Assembly (NCBI GenBank): GCA_047975325.1
Contig: JBKEDF010000072.1
Location: forward strand, 1-16,720
Reading direction: 5' to 3'
Length of the DNA: 16,720 nt
DNA from: JBKEDF01 sp047975325
Lineage (GTDB): Bacteria > Pseudomonadota > Alphaproteobacteria > Rhodobacterales > Rhodobacteraceae
The notes below the pieces were generated by a model. The model saw nothing but the letters and a program-made list of their open reading frames with translations. It ran no database searches and was not told where the DNA came from. Every line of letters begins with the position of its first letter. The stretch's first letter is position 1. This document shows positions 1-7,273 of the stretch, piece after piece. A program made the translations under genes and the position numbers.

Positions 1-408
1 TCCATCATTCATGCCTGATGTTAACAATACTGTTTTGGTTTTCCAAAGACCCATGCGGACTATCATGAGGTGGGGATAGCAATCAGGACTCGCCGATAAG
101 CTAAGTAATACGACCTTTGTATAGGTAAACGGTAAATTCCGGGAATAGTGACCAGCGCCATTCCACAATTTTGGCTATGAGCTCACGAGTAACCAAGCTG
201 CTTATCGCCTGGCCATTATAAGTATATTACATAATCTTGCTTATCAGAAATATGTATGCGCGGATTAGTCGCAGGGTGTCACACGCAGTGTCACTGTCCC
301 CGCAATCGATGGCGATTGACAACCTGGTCTTTTGACTACGAAAGTTGACCAGCGGTCATTCGGAGTTCGTAAATTGGGGTAAAGACACTATCTCCGGCAT
401 ATTTTGCG
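1..408. other. AT-rich intergenic region, no gene recognised
   Basis: No reading frame here has both a plausible ribosome site and recognisable protein similarity. The first 260 bases are visibly richer in A and T than the rest of the window. The right part, from about 270 to 360, is dense in short palindromes listed separately. I see no tail of an upstream gene, tRNA, insertion sequence or terminator with a T-run. It probably contains the promoter and 5' end of the following transporter gene. Confidence 0.6.
276..358. promoter_or_regulatory. Cluster of palindromes upstream of TDT transporter
   Basis: Four inverted repeats lie within 83 bases. GTGTCACAC is at 276-284 and CAGTGTCACTG at 286-296; the two share GTGTCAC as a 12-base tandem repeat. 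CAATCG-N4-CGATTG is at 303-318 and TGACC-N3-GGTCA at 346-358. The sequence TTGACA (316-321) overlaps the third palindrome and could be a -35 box, but no good -10 lies at the expected distance. CTGGTC (324-329) can also pair with GACCAG (347-352), giving an alternative fold with the last palindrome. Operator or RNA-structure function is inference from symmetry only. Confidence 0.35.
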
Positions 409-1398
409 ATGGTCATGGCGACAGGTATCGTCTCTCTGGCTGTCGAACAGATCGGATTACATGTTCTGGCAATCGCGCTTTTCGTGATAGCGGTATCGAC
501 CTATCTGCTGCTGTGGTGGCTGACCATCCTGAGGCTCTGGAAATACCGGGACCGGGTTTTTGCCGATATGATTGACCACATGCGGGGGCCGGGTTTTTTC
601 ACGATGGTTGCGGCCTCCGGCGTTCTGGGAAGCGAGTTTCTGATTGTTGCACAGGCAACAACGATCAGCATGCTGTTGCTGACAATTGCGGTCGTTCTCT
701 GGTTCGGGCTGACCTACACGATCTTCACCGCCCTTACGGTCAAGGAAGAAAAACCCACATTGGACAAGGGAATCAGCGGCGCCTGGTTGCTGGCGGTGGT
801 TGCGACACAATCGATCAGCGTATTGTCTGCCTTTCTTGCGGTAAGGGTCCCGCAGCCTTACCGGATCGACCTGAACTTTCTTTCACTGTCGATGTGGCTG
901 GGGGGTGGCATGCTCTATATCTGGATGATGTCCCTGATCTTTTACCGCTACACATTCTTCAAATTTGCACCAAGCGACCTGTCTCCGCCTTACTGGATCA
1001 ATATGGGCGCGATGGCGATCTCAACCCTCGCAGGGTCGCTCCTGATCCTGAACGCGAATGATGCACCACTGCTGGAATCCATCGTCCCGTTCATGAAAGG
1101 TTTTACCATATTCTTTTGGGCAACCGGTACCTGGTGGATCCCGATGCTGATCATCCTGGGTATATGGCGACATATCTACATGCGCTTCCCGCTGCACTAT
1201 GATCCACTGTACTGGGGGGCGGTATTTCCGCTGGGAATGTATGCGGTTGCCACATTCAGAATGGCGCAGGCCTTGGAACTGCCGTTTCTTATTCCCCTGA
1301 CAACATTTTTCTCATGGGTATCGCTGGCTGTCTGGGGGCTTACCTTCTACGCTTGCATTGCCTCACTACTGCGTCGCGCCCCCGAAACGACACCTTGA
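409..1398 (+). CDS. TDT/SLAC1-family (TehA-like) transporter, 5' end uncertain
   Basis: Polytopic membrane protein of the tellurite-resistance/dicarboxylate transporter (TDT, SLAC1/TehA) family, which forms ten-helix channels or carriers for anions such as malate, sulfite or chloride. The family hallmark near the N-terminus (MVMATGIVSLA) and the C-terminal segment with YWGAVFPLGMYAVATF are clear, and about ten hydrophobic stretches fill the 329 residues. The family motif normally continues upstream as PAYFAMVMATG. Exactly those residues (LSPAYFA) are encoded in frame at 388-408, before the ATG, but no ATG, GTG or TTG occurs between the stop at 370-372 and 409. The ATG at 409 also lacks a ribosome site. 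The true start is therefore unresolved: ATT at 373 behind GGAG (362-365), a one-base frameshift, or a shortened protein. It converges on the amidohydrolase gene 44 bases away. The substrate cannot be told from sequence. Confidence 0.85.
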   Translation: MVMATGIVSLAVEQIGLHVLAIALFVIAVSTYLLLWWLTILRLWKYRDRVFADMIDHMRGPGFFTMVAASGVLGSEFLIVAQATTISMLLLTIAVVLWFGLTYTIFTALTVKEEKPTLDKGISGAWLLAVVATQSISVLSAFLAVRVPQPYRIDLNFLSLSMWLGGGMLYIWMMSLIFYRYTFFKFAPSDLSPPYWINMGAMAISTLAGSLLILNANDAPLLESIVPFMKGFTIFFWATGTWWIPMLIILGIWRHIYMRFPLHYDPLYWGAVFPLGMYAVATFRMAQALELPFLIPLTTFFSWVSLAVWGLTFYACIASLLRRAPETTP

Positions 1399-1442
1399 AG
1401 TTGCGACACCCACCAAACCGGGCCGACTTCATTGTTTCCAGA

Positions 1443-2627
1443 TCAGCAAACCGACAACCCGTCACGGCCCGTCACCCGCCCGGACTTAAGCGTCAGTGCA
1501 ACCGGCCCGCCTTGTGCCACAGCGGCGGCCAGCGTTTCGCCCGGAACAAGCGCCAGGTCCGCCGGAGCACCAATCACAAGCCCTGGATGATCCACGCCAA
1601 TGGCGGCCGCTCCGCCAGTTGTGCAAAGCTCCAATACCAGTTCCAGATCAGCATCGCTGCGCAGGTTATTCTTCTGTGCCACGATCCGTGCACGATCAAG
1701 CATGTCGGGCCGGTTCCACGGGTTCCAGGTATCAAGCACCCCATCCGAACCCGCCCCCATGCGCAACCCTGCCCCTAGCACCCGTTTGACCAACGGTACT
1801 TCATGGGATGGTGCGCCGGTGGTCAGAATGGCAATATCCTCTTCCGCAAGTTCCGCCATCAAGGCTTCGGTCCTTGGCCAGTCGGGCATGCCAAGACAAA
1901 AGGCGTGGCTGATCGCCACCTTTCCCTTCATGCCAAGCGCGCGACTGCGTTCCAGGATCAGTTCCGTGGTGAAGGCCCCCAATTCCCCCCGTTCATGCAG
2001 GTGGATATCGATGCCTTTGCCATATTTCCCTGCCAGGGCAAAAATGGCATCAAGCTGGCCTTTCGGATCCCGGTCGATACCGCAGGGGTCCAGCCCGCCC
2101 AGAAAATCCGCCCCCATGGCCATGGCCTGATCCAGCAATTCCACCGTGCCGGGACGCAACATCACCCCTGATTGAGGGAACGCGACAAGCTGAATGGTGA
2201 CAATATCGCGCAGCTCCTCCCGGGTCTGAATCAACGCCTCCATTGCAACAAGCCCGTTTTCCGTATCGATATCGACATGGCTGCGTATATGGGTAACCCC
2301 TGCTCCGACAAGTGCCATGGCATGGCGCTTTGACTGGCGGGCCGGATCATGGTGATGCTCACGCCGCGCCATGCGTTCATTGTCAATCATCGCGCGCAGG
2401 TCGGCCCCCACCTCATTGCGGTACCAACCCATTCCCATAAAGGTCTTGTCCAGATGGGTATGGGCCTCCACCAACCCGGGGATAGCGATAAGCCCCCTGC
2501 CCGCTTCAACCGGGATCCCTTCGGCAATCAGATCTGGTCCGATCTTTGCGATGGCCCCATTGCGGATCAGGAGATCAACCGGAACCCCCCCGAGCGGACG
2601 GATATTGCGGATCAGCAATTCAGCCAT
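1443..2627 (-). CDS. Cytosine-deaminase-like metal-dependent amidohydrolase
   Basis: Amidohydrolase-superfamily enzyme of the CodA/AtzC-like branch, which hydrolytically deaminates or dealkylates amino groups on N-heterocycles using one metal ion. From the chosen start the protein has 394 residues. Metal and catalytic residues match the cytosine deaminase pattern: HTHLDK (H56, H58), H209-x2-E212, H241 in SHAFCLG, and D295 in GSDGVLDTWNPWN, equivalent to the GHDDVFDPWYPLG loop of CodA. The N-terminal beta-sandwich strand (LLIRNIRPL) and a C-terminal strand (ADLALVPGE) complete the fold. The ATG at 2627 is preferred over an upstream in-frame start at 2684 because GGGAGGGGG lies just before it and the longer form would overlap the MarR gene. 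It is last in the TRAP-MarR operon, 25 bases after the regulator. The true substrate is unknown; the altered active-site loop (SDG rather than HDD) argues against simple cytosine deaminase. Confidence 0.88.
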   Translation of the reverse strand: MAELLIRNIRPLGGVPVDLLIRNGAIAKIGPDLIAEGIPVEAGRGLIAIPGLVEAHTHLDKTFMGMGWYRNEVGADLRAMIDNERMARREHHHDPARQSKRHAMALVGAGVTHIRSHVDIDTENGLVAMEALIQTREELRDIVTIQLVAFPQSGVMLRPGTVELLDQAMAMGADFLGGLDPCGIDRDPKGQLDAIFALAGKYGKGIDIHLHERGELGAFTTELILERSRALGMKGKVAISHAFCLGMPDWPRTEALMAELAEEDIAILTTGAPSHEVPLVKRVLGAGLRMGAGSDGVLDTWNPWNRPDMLDRARIVAQKNNLRSDADLELVLELCTTGGAAAIGVDHPGLVIGAPADLALVPGETLAAAVAQGGPVALTLKSGRVTGRDGLSVC

Positions 2628-2652
2628 TTCCCCCTCCCCAATCCCGCCCGGG

Positions 2653-3147
2653 TTACCGGCGAACCGCATGGGCGGTTTCCGCACTTGCCCGGTCGATCAC
2701 CTTGGTCAGCAACTGTTTCAGCCGTGCGGCTTCGCGCTCTGTCAGACAGGCAGCAAGGAAAGCCTGTTCATGTGCGCGGGCCTGGGCGACCATATCTTCG
2801 GCAATGCGCCGCCCTTCCGGGGTAAGCCAGACAAAAACGCGGCGCCGGTCGGTGCCGCATCGTTCGCGGCGCACCAGGGCGCGCGCATCCATTCGATCAA
2901 TCACCTTGGTCAGCCGGGATTGTTCCATCTGGGCCAGCCGGGCAATTTCAGTAACGGTATTGCCATTGCGATCCGAAAGACAGGCCAGCACCCGCCATTC
3001 CGCCACAGGCAGTCCTGCCTCGGCAGCCTGAAGGTGAAAGCCATGGCTGGCAAGACCACTGGCCGTGGCCAGCAGGAATTGCAGGTAGTCGCGCAGAAAT
3101 CCCGGCGACGGCGAAGCGGGCATGTCCTGATCCATGCCCCTATTCAC
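2653..3147 (-). CDS. MarR-family transcriptional regulator
   Basis: Small dimeric winged-helix regulator of the MarR type, typically a repressor released by aromatic or other small acidic ligands. The 164 residues contain the expected long first helix (about 17-42), the helix-turn-helix (about 64-90, with TVTEIARLAQMEQSRLTK) and the beta wing (about 91-109) with the conserved DRRRVFVWLTPEG. C97 in the wing is a possible but unproven redox-sensitive residue. The GTG at 3147 overlaps the TAG of the preceding transporter gene (TAGTG), indicating translational coupling. An ATG at 3135, just after AGGGG, is an equally good start and would give 160 residues. Its operon is divergent from the oxygenase operon, so it is the natural candidate to bind the palindromes at 6052-6197. 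This regulator-to-site link is inference. Confidence 0.9.
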   Translation of the reverse strand: MNRGMDQDMPASPSPGFLRDYLQFLLATASGLASHGFHLQAAEAGLPVAEWRVLACLSDRNGNTVTEIARLAQMEQSRLTKVIDRMDARALVRRERCGTDRRRVFVWLTPEGRRIAEDMVAQARAHEQAFLAACLTEREAARLKQLLTKVIDRASAETAHAVRR

Positions 3148-4433
3148 TACATTGAGTTCGGAATAGCCAGTGCCAACCAGGGAAATATGACCAACAGGAG
3201 CAGACGGCAGATATCCAGCGCCACAAAAGGCAGCACCCCACGGAAAATCGTCCCGACCGGCACGTCCTGCGCAACGACCCGCAACACAAAGACATTCATC
3301 CCCATTGGCGGCGTGATATAGCTCAATTCAGCCGCAACCACGATGAAGATTCCAAACCAGATCGCATCAAAGCCCATCTGAGTTACAATCGGAAACAGAA
3401 CCGGCACCACCAGGAGCACCATCGACAGGCTTTCCAAAAGCGACCCCAGAATCAGCAAAAGCAGCGCGATCATCAGAATCACCCCCAGAGGGGGCATATC
3501 CAGCGCCAACACCCAGTTGCGGATATCCGAAGAAAGGCCGGACAGGTTGACATAGTTCATGAAATAAAGGGCACCGATCAGGATGAAAAACATCACTGCC
3601 GTTGTCTTGCCAGTATCAAACAACGTGGCAAGTGTTTGACGGGTAAAAAACTTTCCACGCAGTATGGTCAGGATCATTGCCCCACCCGCACCCATCCCTG
3701 CGGCCTCCACCGCGGTGAAGACACCCAGATAGATCCCGCCCAGAACAAAGACGAACAGGCAGATCGCAGGGAATACCCCCTTGAGCGCCAGAATCCGTTC
3801 CCCGAAAGGCAGCTTTTCAAGAGAGGCAATCTTTTCTGGCCGGATCCAGAGCGAAAGCCGCACCGCAAGGATATAACCCATTATCCCAAGAAAGCCCGGT
3901 AACAGACCAGCAAGAAACAGTTTTCCAATATCCTGTTGCGTAATGATGCCATAGATCACCAGGATCACCGAGGGCGGGATGATGATCCCCAGCGTGCCCC
4001 CCGCCGCGATTGACCCGGTCGCCAGCGCGTCGGAATAACCGTGACGCCGCATGGCCGGCAGCGCCACCTTGCCCATCGTTGCCGCCGTGGCCAGGGAGGA
4101 TCCGCAGACCGAACTGAACCCGCCACAGGCCGCAATCGTGGCCATGGCCAGCCCACCCTTTCGATGCCTGAGCCAGGCATTGGCGGCATCGTAGATTTCA
4201 TCGGCGACACCCGATTGCACGATAAAATTCCCCATCAACAGGAACATCGGCACGACCGACAGCGTATAGCTTCGTCCGGTATCGAAAAACACCTGTCCAA
4301 GCATCGCCATCGCGGGGGTAAAGCCTATCAGGCTCGTAATCCCCACAATCGCAACCAGGATCAGCGAAAAGCCTATGGGAATCCCGGTGAACAACAACGC
4401 AAACAGGACCACCATCCCGAAGGGCCAATCCAT
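3147..4433 (-). CDS. TRAP transporter large permease subunit (DctM family), system 1
   Basis: Large membrane subunit of a tripartite ATP-independent periplasmic transporter. It uses the sodium or proton gradient to import a substrate, usually an organic anion, handed over by the binding protein. The 428 residues are almost wholly hydrophobic (about 12 helices) and carry DctM signatures: GGFSSVCGSSLATAATMG (about 104-121), GTLGIIIPPS (146-155), GVFTAVEAAGMGA, and ITPPMGMNVFVL near the C-terminus. An excellent GGAGGAAATAC ribosome site precedes the ATG. A 96-base gap separates it from the small subunit, unusual in an otherwise overlapping operon, and contains two strong hairpins. The stop overlaps the MarR start. 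The substrate cannot be deduced from this subunit. Confidence 0.95.
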   Translation of the reverse strand: MDWPFGMVVLFALLFTGIPIGFSLILVAIVGITSLIGFTPAMAMLGQVFFDTGRSYTLSVVPMFLLMGNFIVQSGVADEIYDAANAWLRHRKGGLAMATIAACGGFSSVCGSSLATAATMGKVALPAMRRHGYSDALATGSIAAGGTLGIIIPPSVILVIYGIITQQDIGKLFLAGLLPGFLGIMGYILAVRLSLWIRPEKIASLEKLPFGERILALKGVFPAICLFVFVLGGIYLGVFTAVEAAGMGAGGAMILTILRGKFFTRQTLATLFDTGKTTAVMFFILIGALYFMNYVNLSGLSSDIRNWVLALDMPPLGVILMIALLLLILGSLLESLSMVLLVVPVLFPIVTQMGFDAIWFGIFIVVAAELSYITPPMGMNVFVLRVVAQDVPVGTIFRGVLPFVALDICRLLLLVIFPWLALAIPNSM

Positions 4434-4457
4434 GTATTTCCTCCAAGTTTCACAGCG

Positions 4458-4516
4458 GCAGCCCGGTGATCCGGCCTGCGGACGATCAGCTATCGGCCGG
4501 GCTTCGTTGCCCGGCC
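4458..4516 (-). promoter_or_regulatory. Two tandem GC-rich hairpins between TRAP small and large subunit genes
   Basis: Within the 96-base gap between the two membrane-subunit genes are two inverted repeats. The first in transcription order is GGCCGGGC (4495-4502) paired with GCCCGGCC (4509-4516), a perfect 8-bp stem with a 6-base loop. The second is GCAG-C-CCGG (4458-4466) paired with CCGG-C-CTGC (4471-4479), eight base pairs with one C-C mismatch. Neither is followed by a T-run, so an intrinsic terminator is unlikely. The likely role is an mRNA processing or stability element that sets the ratio of binding protein and small subunit to large permease. The structure is seen; the role is inference. 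Confidence 0.5.
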
Positions 4517-4529
4517 ATGATGGTACGGA

Positions 4530-5009
4530 TCAACGTGTGCGTGGTGCGCGTAATATGGCCATGGCCAGTACCAGCAGCGAAGAAAGCCCGCAAACCACGG
4601 CCGCAACCTGCCCAAGTGGACCAATCGGAATCTGAAGATAGATCGTTACCTGGCCATATCCCGTCAGCCGTGCGCCATGCAGCCAAAGCTGCCAGGCCCC
4701 AAAGCCAAGCGCCACTGCACTGAGCAGACGCGCAACAAGGAGTTGCAGATCCGCCGCCCGCCCCTTCAGATGCTGGGTAAACAAATCAGCCGTGACATGG
4801 CCATCATCCAGGGTGATGGCCGGCAGCCCCAGAAAGACCACCGACATCAACAGGATCTCCGTCAGTTCCGGCCCGCCTGGAAGCGGGCTGGAAAACAGGT
4901 AACGGCCCACCACATCCACCACGGTCACGAAGGTCAGCGCAGGCAGCAGAACCGCCAGGCTGATCGCAGTTACAAGCCGTAACGCACGACGCAGGGTATC
5001 AAATCCCAT
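4530..5009 (-). CDS. TRAP transporter small permease subunit (DctQ family), system 1
   Basis: Small four-helix membrane subunit that partners the large permease and is needed for transport. The 159 residues have the usual size and layout: a first helix near 12-32, the conserved short helix-loop region with VDVVGRYLFSSPLPGGPELTE, and helices near 49-68, 87-108 and 130-152. The ATG at 5009 overlaps the TAA of the binding-protein gene as TAATG, so translation is coupled. The basic C-terminus (RAPRTR) fits a cytoplasmic end. The family is weakly conserved, so identification rests on length, helix pattern and position between binding protein and large permease. Confidence 0.9.
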   Translation of the reverse strand: MGFDTLRRALRLVTAISLAVLLPALTFVTVVDVVGRYLFSSPLPGGPELTEILLMSVVFLGLPAITLDDGHVTADLFTQHLKGRAADLQLLVARLLSAVALGFGAWQLWLHGARLTGYGQVTIYLQIPIGPLGQVAAVVCGLSSLLVLAMAILRAPRTR

Positions 5010-6034
5010 TATTCAGCCTGAAGCCTGGCGATTTCATCCTTGAACATGGCAAGTGCCGCATCGAAATCGACACCTTTGGCCTCATATTTCGACTTCACAT
5101 CGGCATAGATCGAATCCGAGGCCGCCTGCAGCGCAGCAAGATCATCCCCCTCGGCGGCGGTGAAATTTACCTTGCCTTCCAGCATTTCGCGCCCGGCAGT
5201 ATCCGCAGTATCCCAGGCCTGGCCGGCCATCCGCACCAGGGCCTCCCCCGAAACCTTGTCAATTGCAGCGCGGTCAGCCTCCGACAGGCTGTCATAGCGG
5301 GCCTGGTTCATCGCAAAGAAGAATGAGACGTTATACATCCCGCCATCCACGGTCAGGGCCTGTTTTACGGTATCGTCAAGCTTGAAGAAAGGCACTGATT
5401 CATAAGGAAAGACGATCCCGTCCGCCACACCATTATGCAGCAGTTCATAGCTTTCCGAGGAAGGGGCCTGGATCGCTACCATGCCAAGATTGTTGACCAG
5501 TTCATTTGTCACCGGCCCGGCCACGCGGATCTTCGCACCCTGCAAGCCGGAAAGCGGACTTACAGGCTTTTCCGTGGTGAAAAGCTGCCCCGGCCCATGG
5601 CCAAAGAGCCCCAGCACCTTCACCCCGGCATGTTCGTTCTTGTCAGCCAGCATGTTTTCCCATGTACGCCAGAAAGCAACCGAGGAAACTTCTGCACTGG
5701 GTGTCAGGAAAGGCAATTCCAGCAATTCCGTCAGGGCAAAACGCCCGGCGGTATAGCTATGGGCGGAAAAACCCAGATCGGCCGCGCCGGAGGCAACCAG
5801 ATCGAAATGTGCGGGCGGCGGGCCCAGCGGGGCGTCAAGGATCTGCACCTCGACCCGGCCTTCGGTGGCCTCTTTCACCTGTTCGGCCCATGGCACGAAA
5901 ATATCCTTCACCACCGGATGCGAAACCGGCAACCAGTTTGAAAGCCTGAGCGTAACTTCCTGTGCCGCGACAGGTGCGGCTGCGAATGCGAGTGCCAGCG
6001 TCGTGCCAGCGAGAACTGCCTTGAGATTCGACAT
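5009..6034 (-). CDS. TRAP transporter substrate-binding protein (DctP family), system 1
   Basis: Periplasmic solute receptor that captures the substrate and delivers it to the membrane subunits. The 341-residue precursor begins with a Sec signal peptide (hydrophobic core about 6-20, likely cleavage after VAA near residue 24). The mature part starts EVTLRLSNWLPVSHP, typical of DctP proteins. R170 in KIRVAGP sits where the family has its carboxylate-binding arginine, so an organic acid is the likely ligand. The segment that usually reads GxxDGxEn is altered here to GVADGIVFPYE, so the pocket differs from C4-dicarboxylate receptors. First gene of its operon, read from the shared divergent control region; AGGGAA precedes the ATG. 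Confidence 0.93.
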   Translation of the reverse strand: MSNLKAVLAGTTLALAFAAAPVAAQEVTLRLSNWLPVSHPVVKDIFVPWAEQVKEATEGRVEVQILDAPLGPPPAHFDLVASGAADLGFSAHSYTAGRFALTELLELPFLTPSAEVSSVAFWRTWENMLADKNEHAGVKVLGLFGHGPGQLFTTEKPVSPLSGLQGAKIRVAGPVTNELVNNLGMVAIQAPSSESYELLHNGVADGIVFPYESVPFFKLDDTVKQALTVDGGMYNVSFFFAMNQARYDSLSEADRAAIDKVSGEALVRMAGQAWDTADTAGREMLEGKVNFTAAEGDDLAALQAASDSIYADVKSKYEAKGVDFDAALAMFKDEIARLQAE

Positions 6035-6051
6035 GGGTTGTTCCCTGTTTG

Positions 6052-6197
6052 TGACTGGTCAATTTGAGTTTTCCGTCCGAGTTCGCGCTCGAATCTGTGA
6101 TTTCAGCTTAGATGCGCAAAAATCCCCTGACAAGAATAAATATGATTTTTCATTATTTCAAACTCAATACTTGACAGATCAATACATGATATTTCAT
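6052..6197. promoter_or_regulatory. Four TGA-N4-TCA palindromes, candidate MarR operators
   Basis: The same palindrome type occurs at 6052-6061 (TGA-CTGG-TCA), 6143-6152 (TGA-TTTT-TCA), 6172-6181 (TGA-CAGA-TCA) and 6187-6196 (TGA-TATT-TCA). Three extend further: ATGA/TCAT at 6142-6153, TTGA/TCAA at 6171-6182, and CATGA/TCATG at 6185-6198. The two ATGA sites have centres 44 bases apart, about four helix turns. The third overlaps the -35 of the oxygenase promoter and the fourth its spacer, ideal repressor positions. The MarR protein of the adjacent divergent operon is the obvious candidate binder. The repeats are observed; the binder is inferred. Confidence 0.5.
6105..6133 (-). promoter_or_regulatory. 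Candidate promoter of TRAP system 1 operon
   Basis: On the minus strand TTGTCA (6133-6128) and TAAGCT (6110-6105) are separated by 17 bases. The -35 matches five of six consensus bases, the -10 only three. Transcription would begin near 6098, giving a leader of about 64 bases. A TGA-N4-TCA palindrome lies about nine bases upstream of the -35 and another inside the leader. Placement is by eye from consensus. Confidence 0.35.
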
Positions 6198-6200
6198 GCT
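6171..6200 (+). promoter_or_regulatory. Candidate promoter of oxygenase operon
   Basis: A perfect -35 hexamer TTGACA (6171-6176) is followed after 18 bases by a weak -10, CATGCT (6195-6200). TATACA at 6201-6206 is a better hexamer but too distant. The weak -10 and overlapping palindromes suggest a regulated promoter that may need an activator or derepression. The leader before the reductase gene would be about 70 bases. Confidence 0.35.
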
Positions 6201-6217
6201 TATACAGATAAATCCCA

Positions 6218-6236
6218 TGCCCATCCCGAATGGGCA
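6218..6236 (+). promoter_or_regulatory. Hairpin in the leader of the oxygenase operon
   Basis: TGCCCAT (6218-6224) pairs perfectly with ATGGGCA (6230-6236) across a five-base loop. It lies between the predicted transcription start and the ribosome site AGGAAGGA (6262-6269). No T-run follows, so it is more likely an mRNA stability or translation element than a terminator. Confidence 0.4.
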
Positions 6237-6277
6237 AGCAAGCAAACGTCGCAACGCCAGCAGGAAGGACCATCGTA

Positions 6278-7246
6278 ATGCCGCAAACGGCCGATGCCGC
6301 GCAGCCCTTCGAGGTCGAAATCATCGAAACAACCGAAATCGCGGAGGCAATTCGCGAATTGCGCCTGAGGCCCGTGGAGGGTGCCTTGCCATCCTTTTCC
6401 GCCGGGGCGCATCTGAAATTTTGTATCGCGAATGGGCAATGGAATGCCTATTCCCTGATCACCCTTCCGCAGGATGATGATACCGGCAGCTACCGCATCG
6501 CCATAAGACGTGACGAGGCAGGGGCCGGCGGATCAATATTCATGCATGGGCTGAAACCCGGTGACCGGATTTCTGCCGAGCCGCCGCGCAATGATTTTGC
6601 GCTTCATGAAGGCACGGCACCAAGCCTGCTGATCGCGGGTGGTATCGGGCTTACCCCGCTTATCTCCATGGCAACGAGGCTGGCAGCGGAAGGAAGGGAT
6701 TTTCGCCTGATACAGGCTGCACGCAACCGGGCGGCAGCTGCCTATCACGACCAGCTTGTCACGGCATTCGGTGATCGTGTTACGCTGCATCTGGATGATC
6801 AGGAAGGTGGCCCCCTGCCCCTTGCCCCGCTTCTGGGCAGGATCTCCGCCGATACCCATGTTTATGTCTGTGGCCCGCGCCCGATGATTGATGCAACCCG
6901 CGCGGCCTTTACCGCGCGCGGCCTGCCCGAGGCACAGTTTCATACCGAACTCTTTGAAACTTCCCAGGCCGCCAAGGGTGATCAACCCTTTGAGGTGGAA
7001 ATTGCCGACGGGCGCGTTTTCACCATTCCTGCGGGCAAGACCATCATCGAAGTGCTGGAAGAAAACGATATCGACCTTGTCTATGATTGCCAGCGCGGCG
7101 ATTGCGGCATCTGCCAGACGGATGTTCTGGAAGGCACACCTGACCATCGTGATGTCGTGCTCAGCGAAGCCGAACGTTCCTCGGGCGAGGTGATGCAGAT
7201 CTGCGTCAGCCGCGCCCTCTCTGCCCGTCTGAAACTCGATCTTTGA
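6278..7246 (+). CDS. Phthalate-dioxygenase-reductase-type oxidoreductase
   Basis: Passes electrons from NAD(P)H through a flavin and a plant-type [2Fe-2S] cluster to the oxygenase encoded next. Domain order in the 322 residues is flavin-binding barrel (about 10-108, with NAYSL at 57-61), nucleotide-binding domain (about 114-225, with AGGIGLTPLISM and VYVCGP) and C-terminal ferredoxin domain (about 236-322). Cluster ligands are C271, C276 and C279 in CQRGDCGIC, and C309. This is the class IA (PDR/VanB) architecture. The flavin motif is usually R-x-Y-S; asparagine replaces the arginine here. The ATG at 6278 is chosen over an upstream start at 6230 because AGGAAGGA precedes it and the family begins there. 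It is the first gene of the operon, 27 bases before the alpha subunit. Confidence 0.92.
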   Translation: MPQTADAAQPFEVEIIETTEIAEAIRELRLRPVEGALPSFSAGAHLKFCIANGQWNAYSLITLPQDDDTGSYRIAIRRDEAGAGGSIFMHGLKPGDRISAEPPRNDFALHEGTAPSLLIAGGIGLTPLISMATRLAAEGRDFRLIQAARNRAAAAYHDQLVTAFGDRVTLHLDDQEGGPLPLAPLLGRISADTHVYVCGPRPMIDATRAAFTARGLPEAQFHTELFETSQAAKGDQPFEVEIADGRVFTIPAGKTIIEVLEENDIDLVYDCQRGDCGICQTDVLEGTPDHRDVVLSEAERSSGEVMQICVSRALSARLKLDL

Positions 7247-7273
7247 CCCTGCAACCGGAAAGGAAGTAGCCAA

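Noticed and set aside
345..575. Plus-strand frame starting at TTG 345
   Set aside because: Composition is not protein-like past about 40 residues and it overlaps the TDT gene, which has clear family motifs in another frame. It could only matter as part of a frameshifted TDT start.
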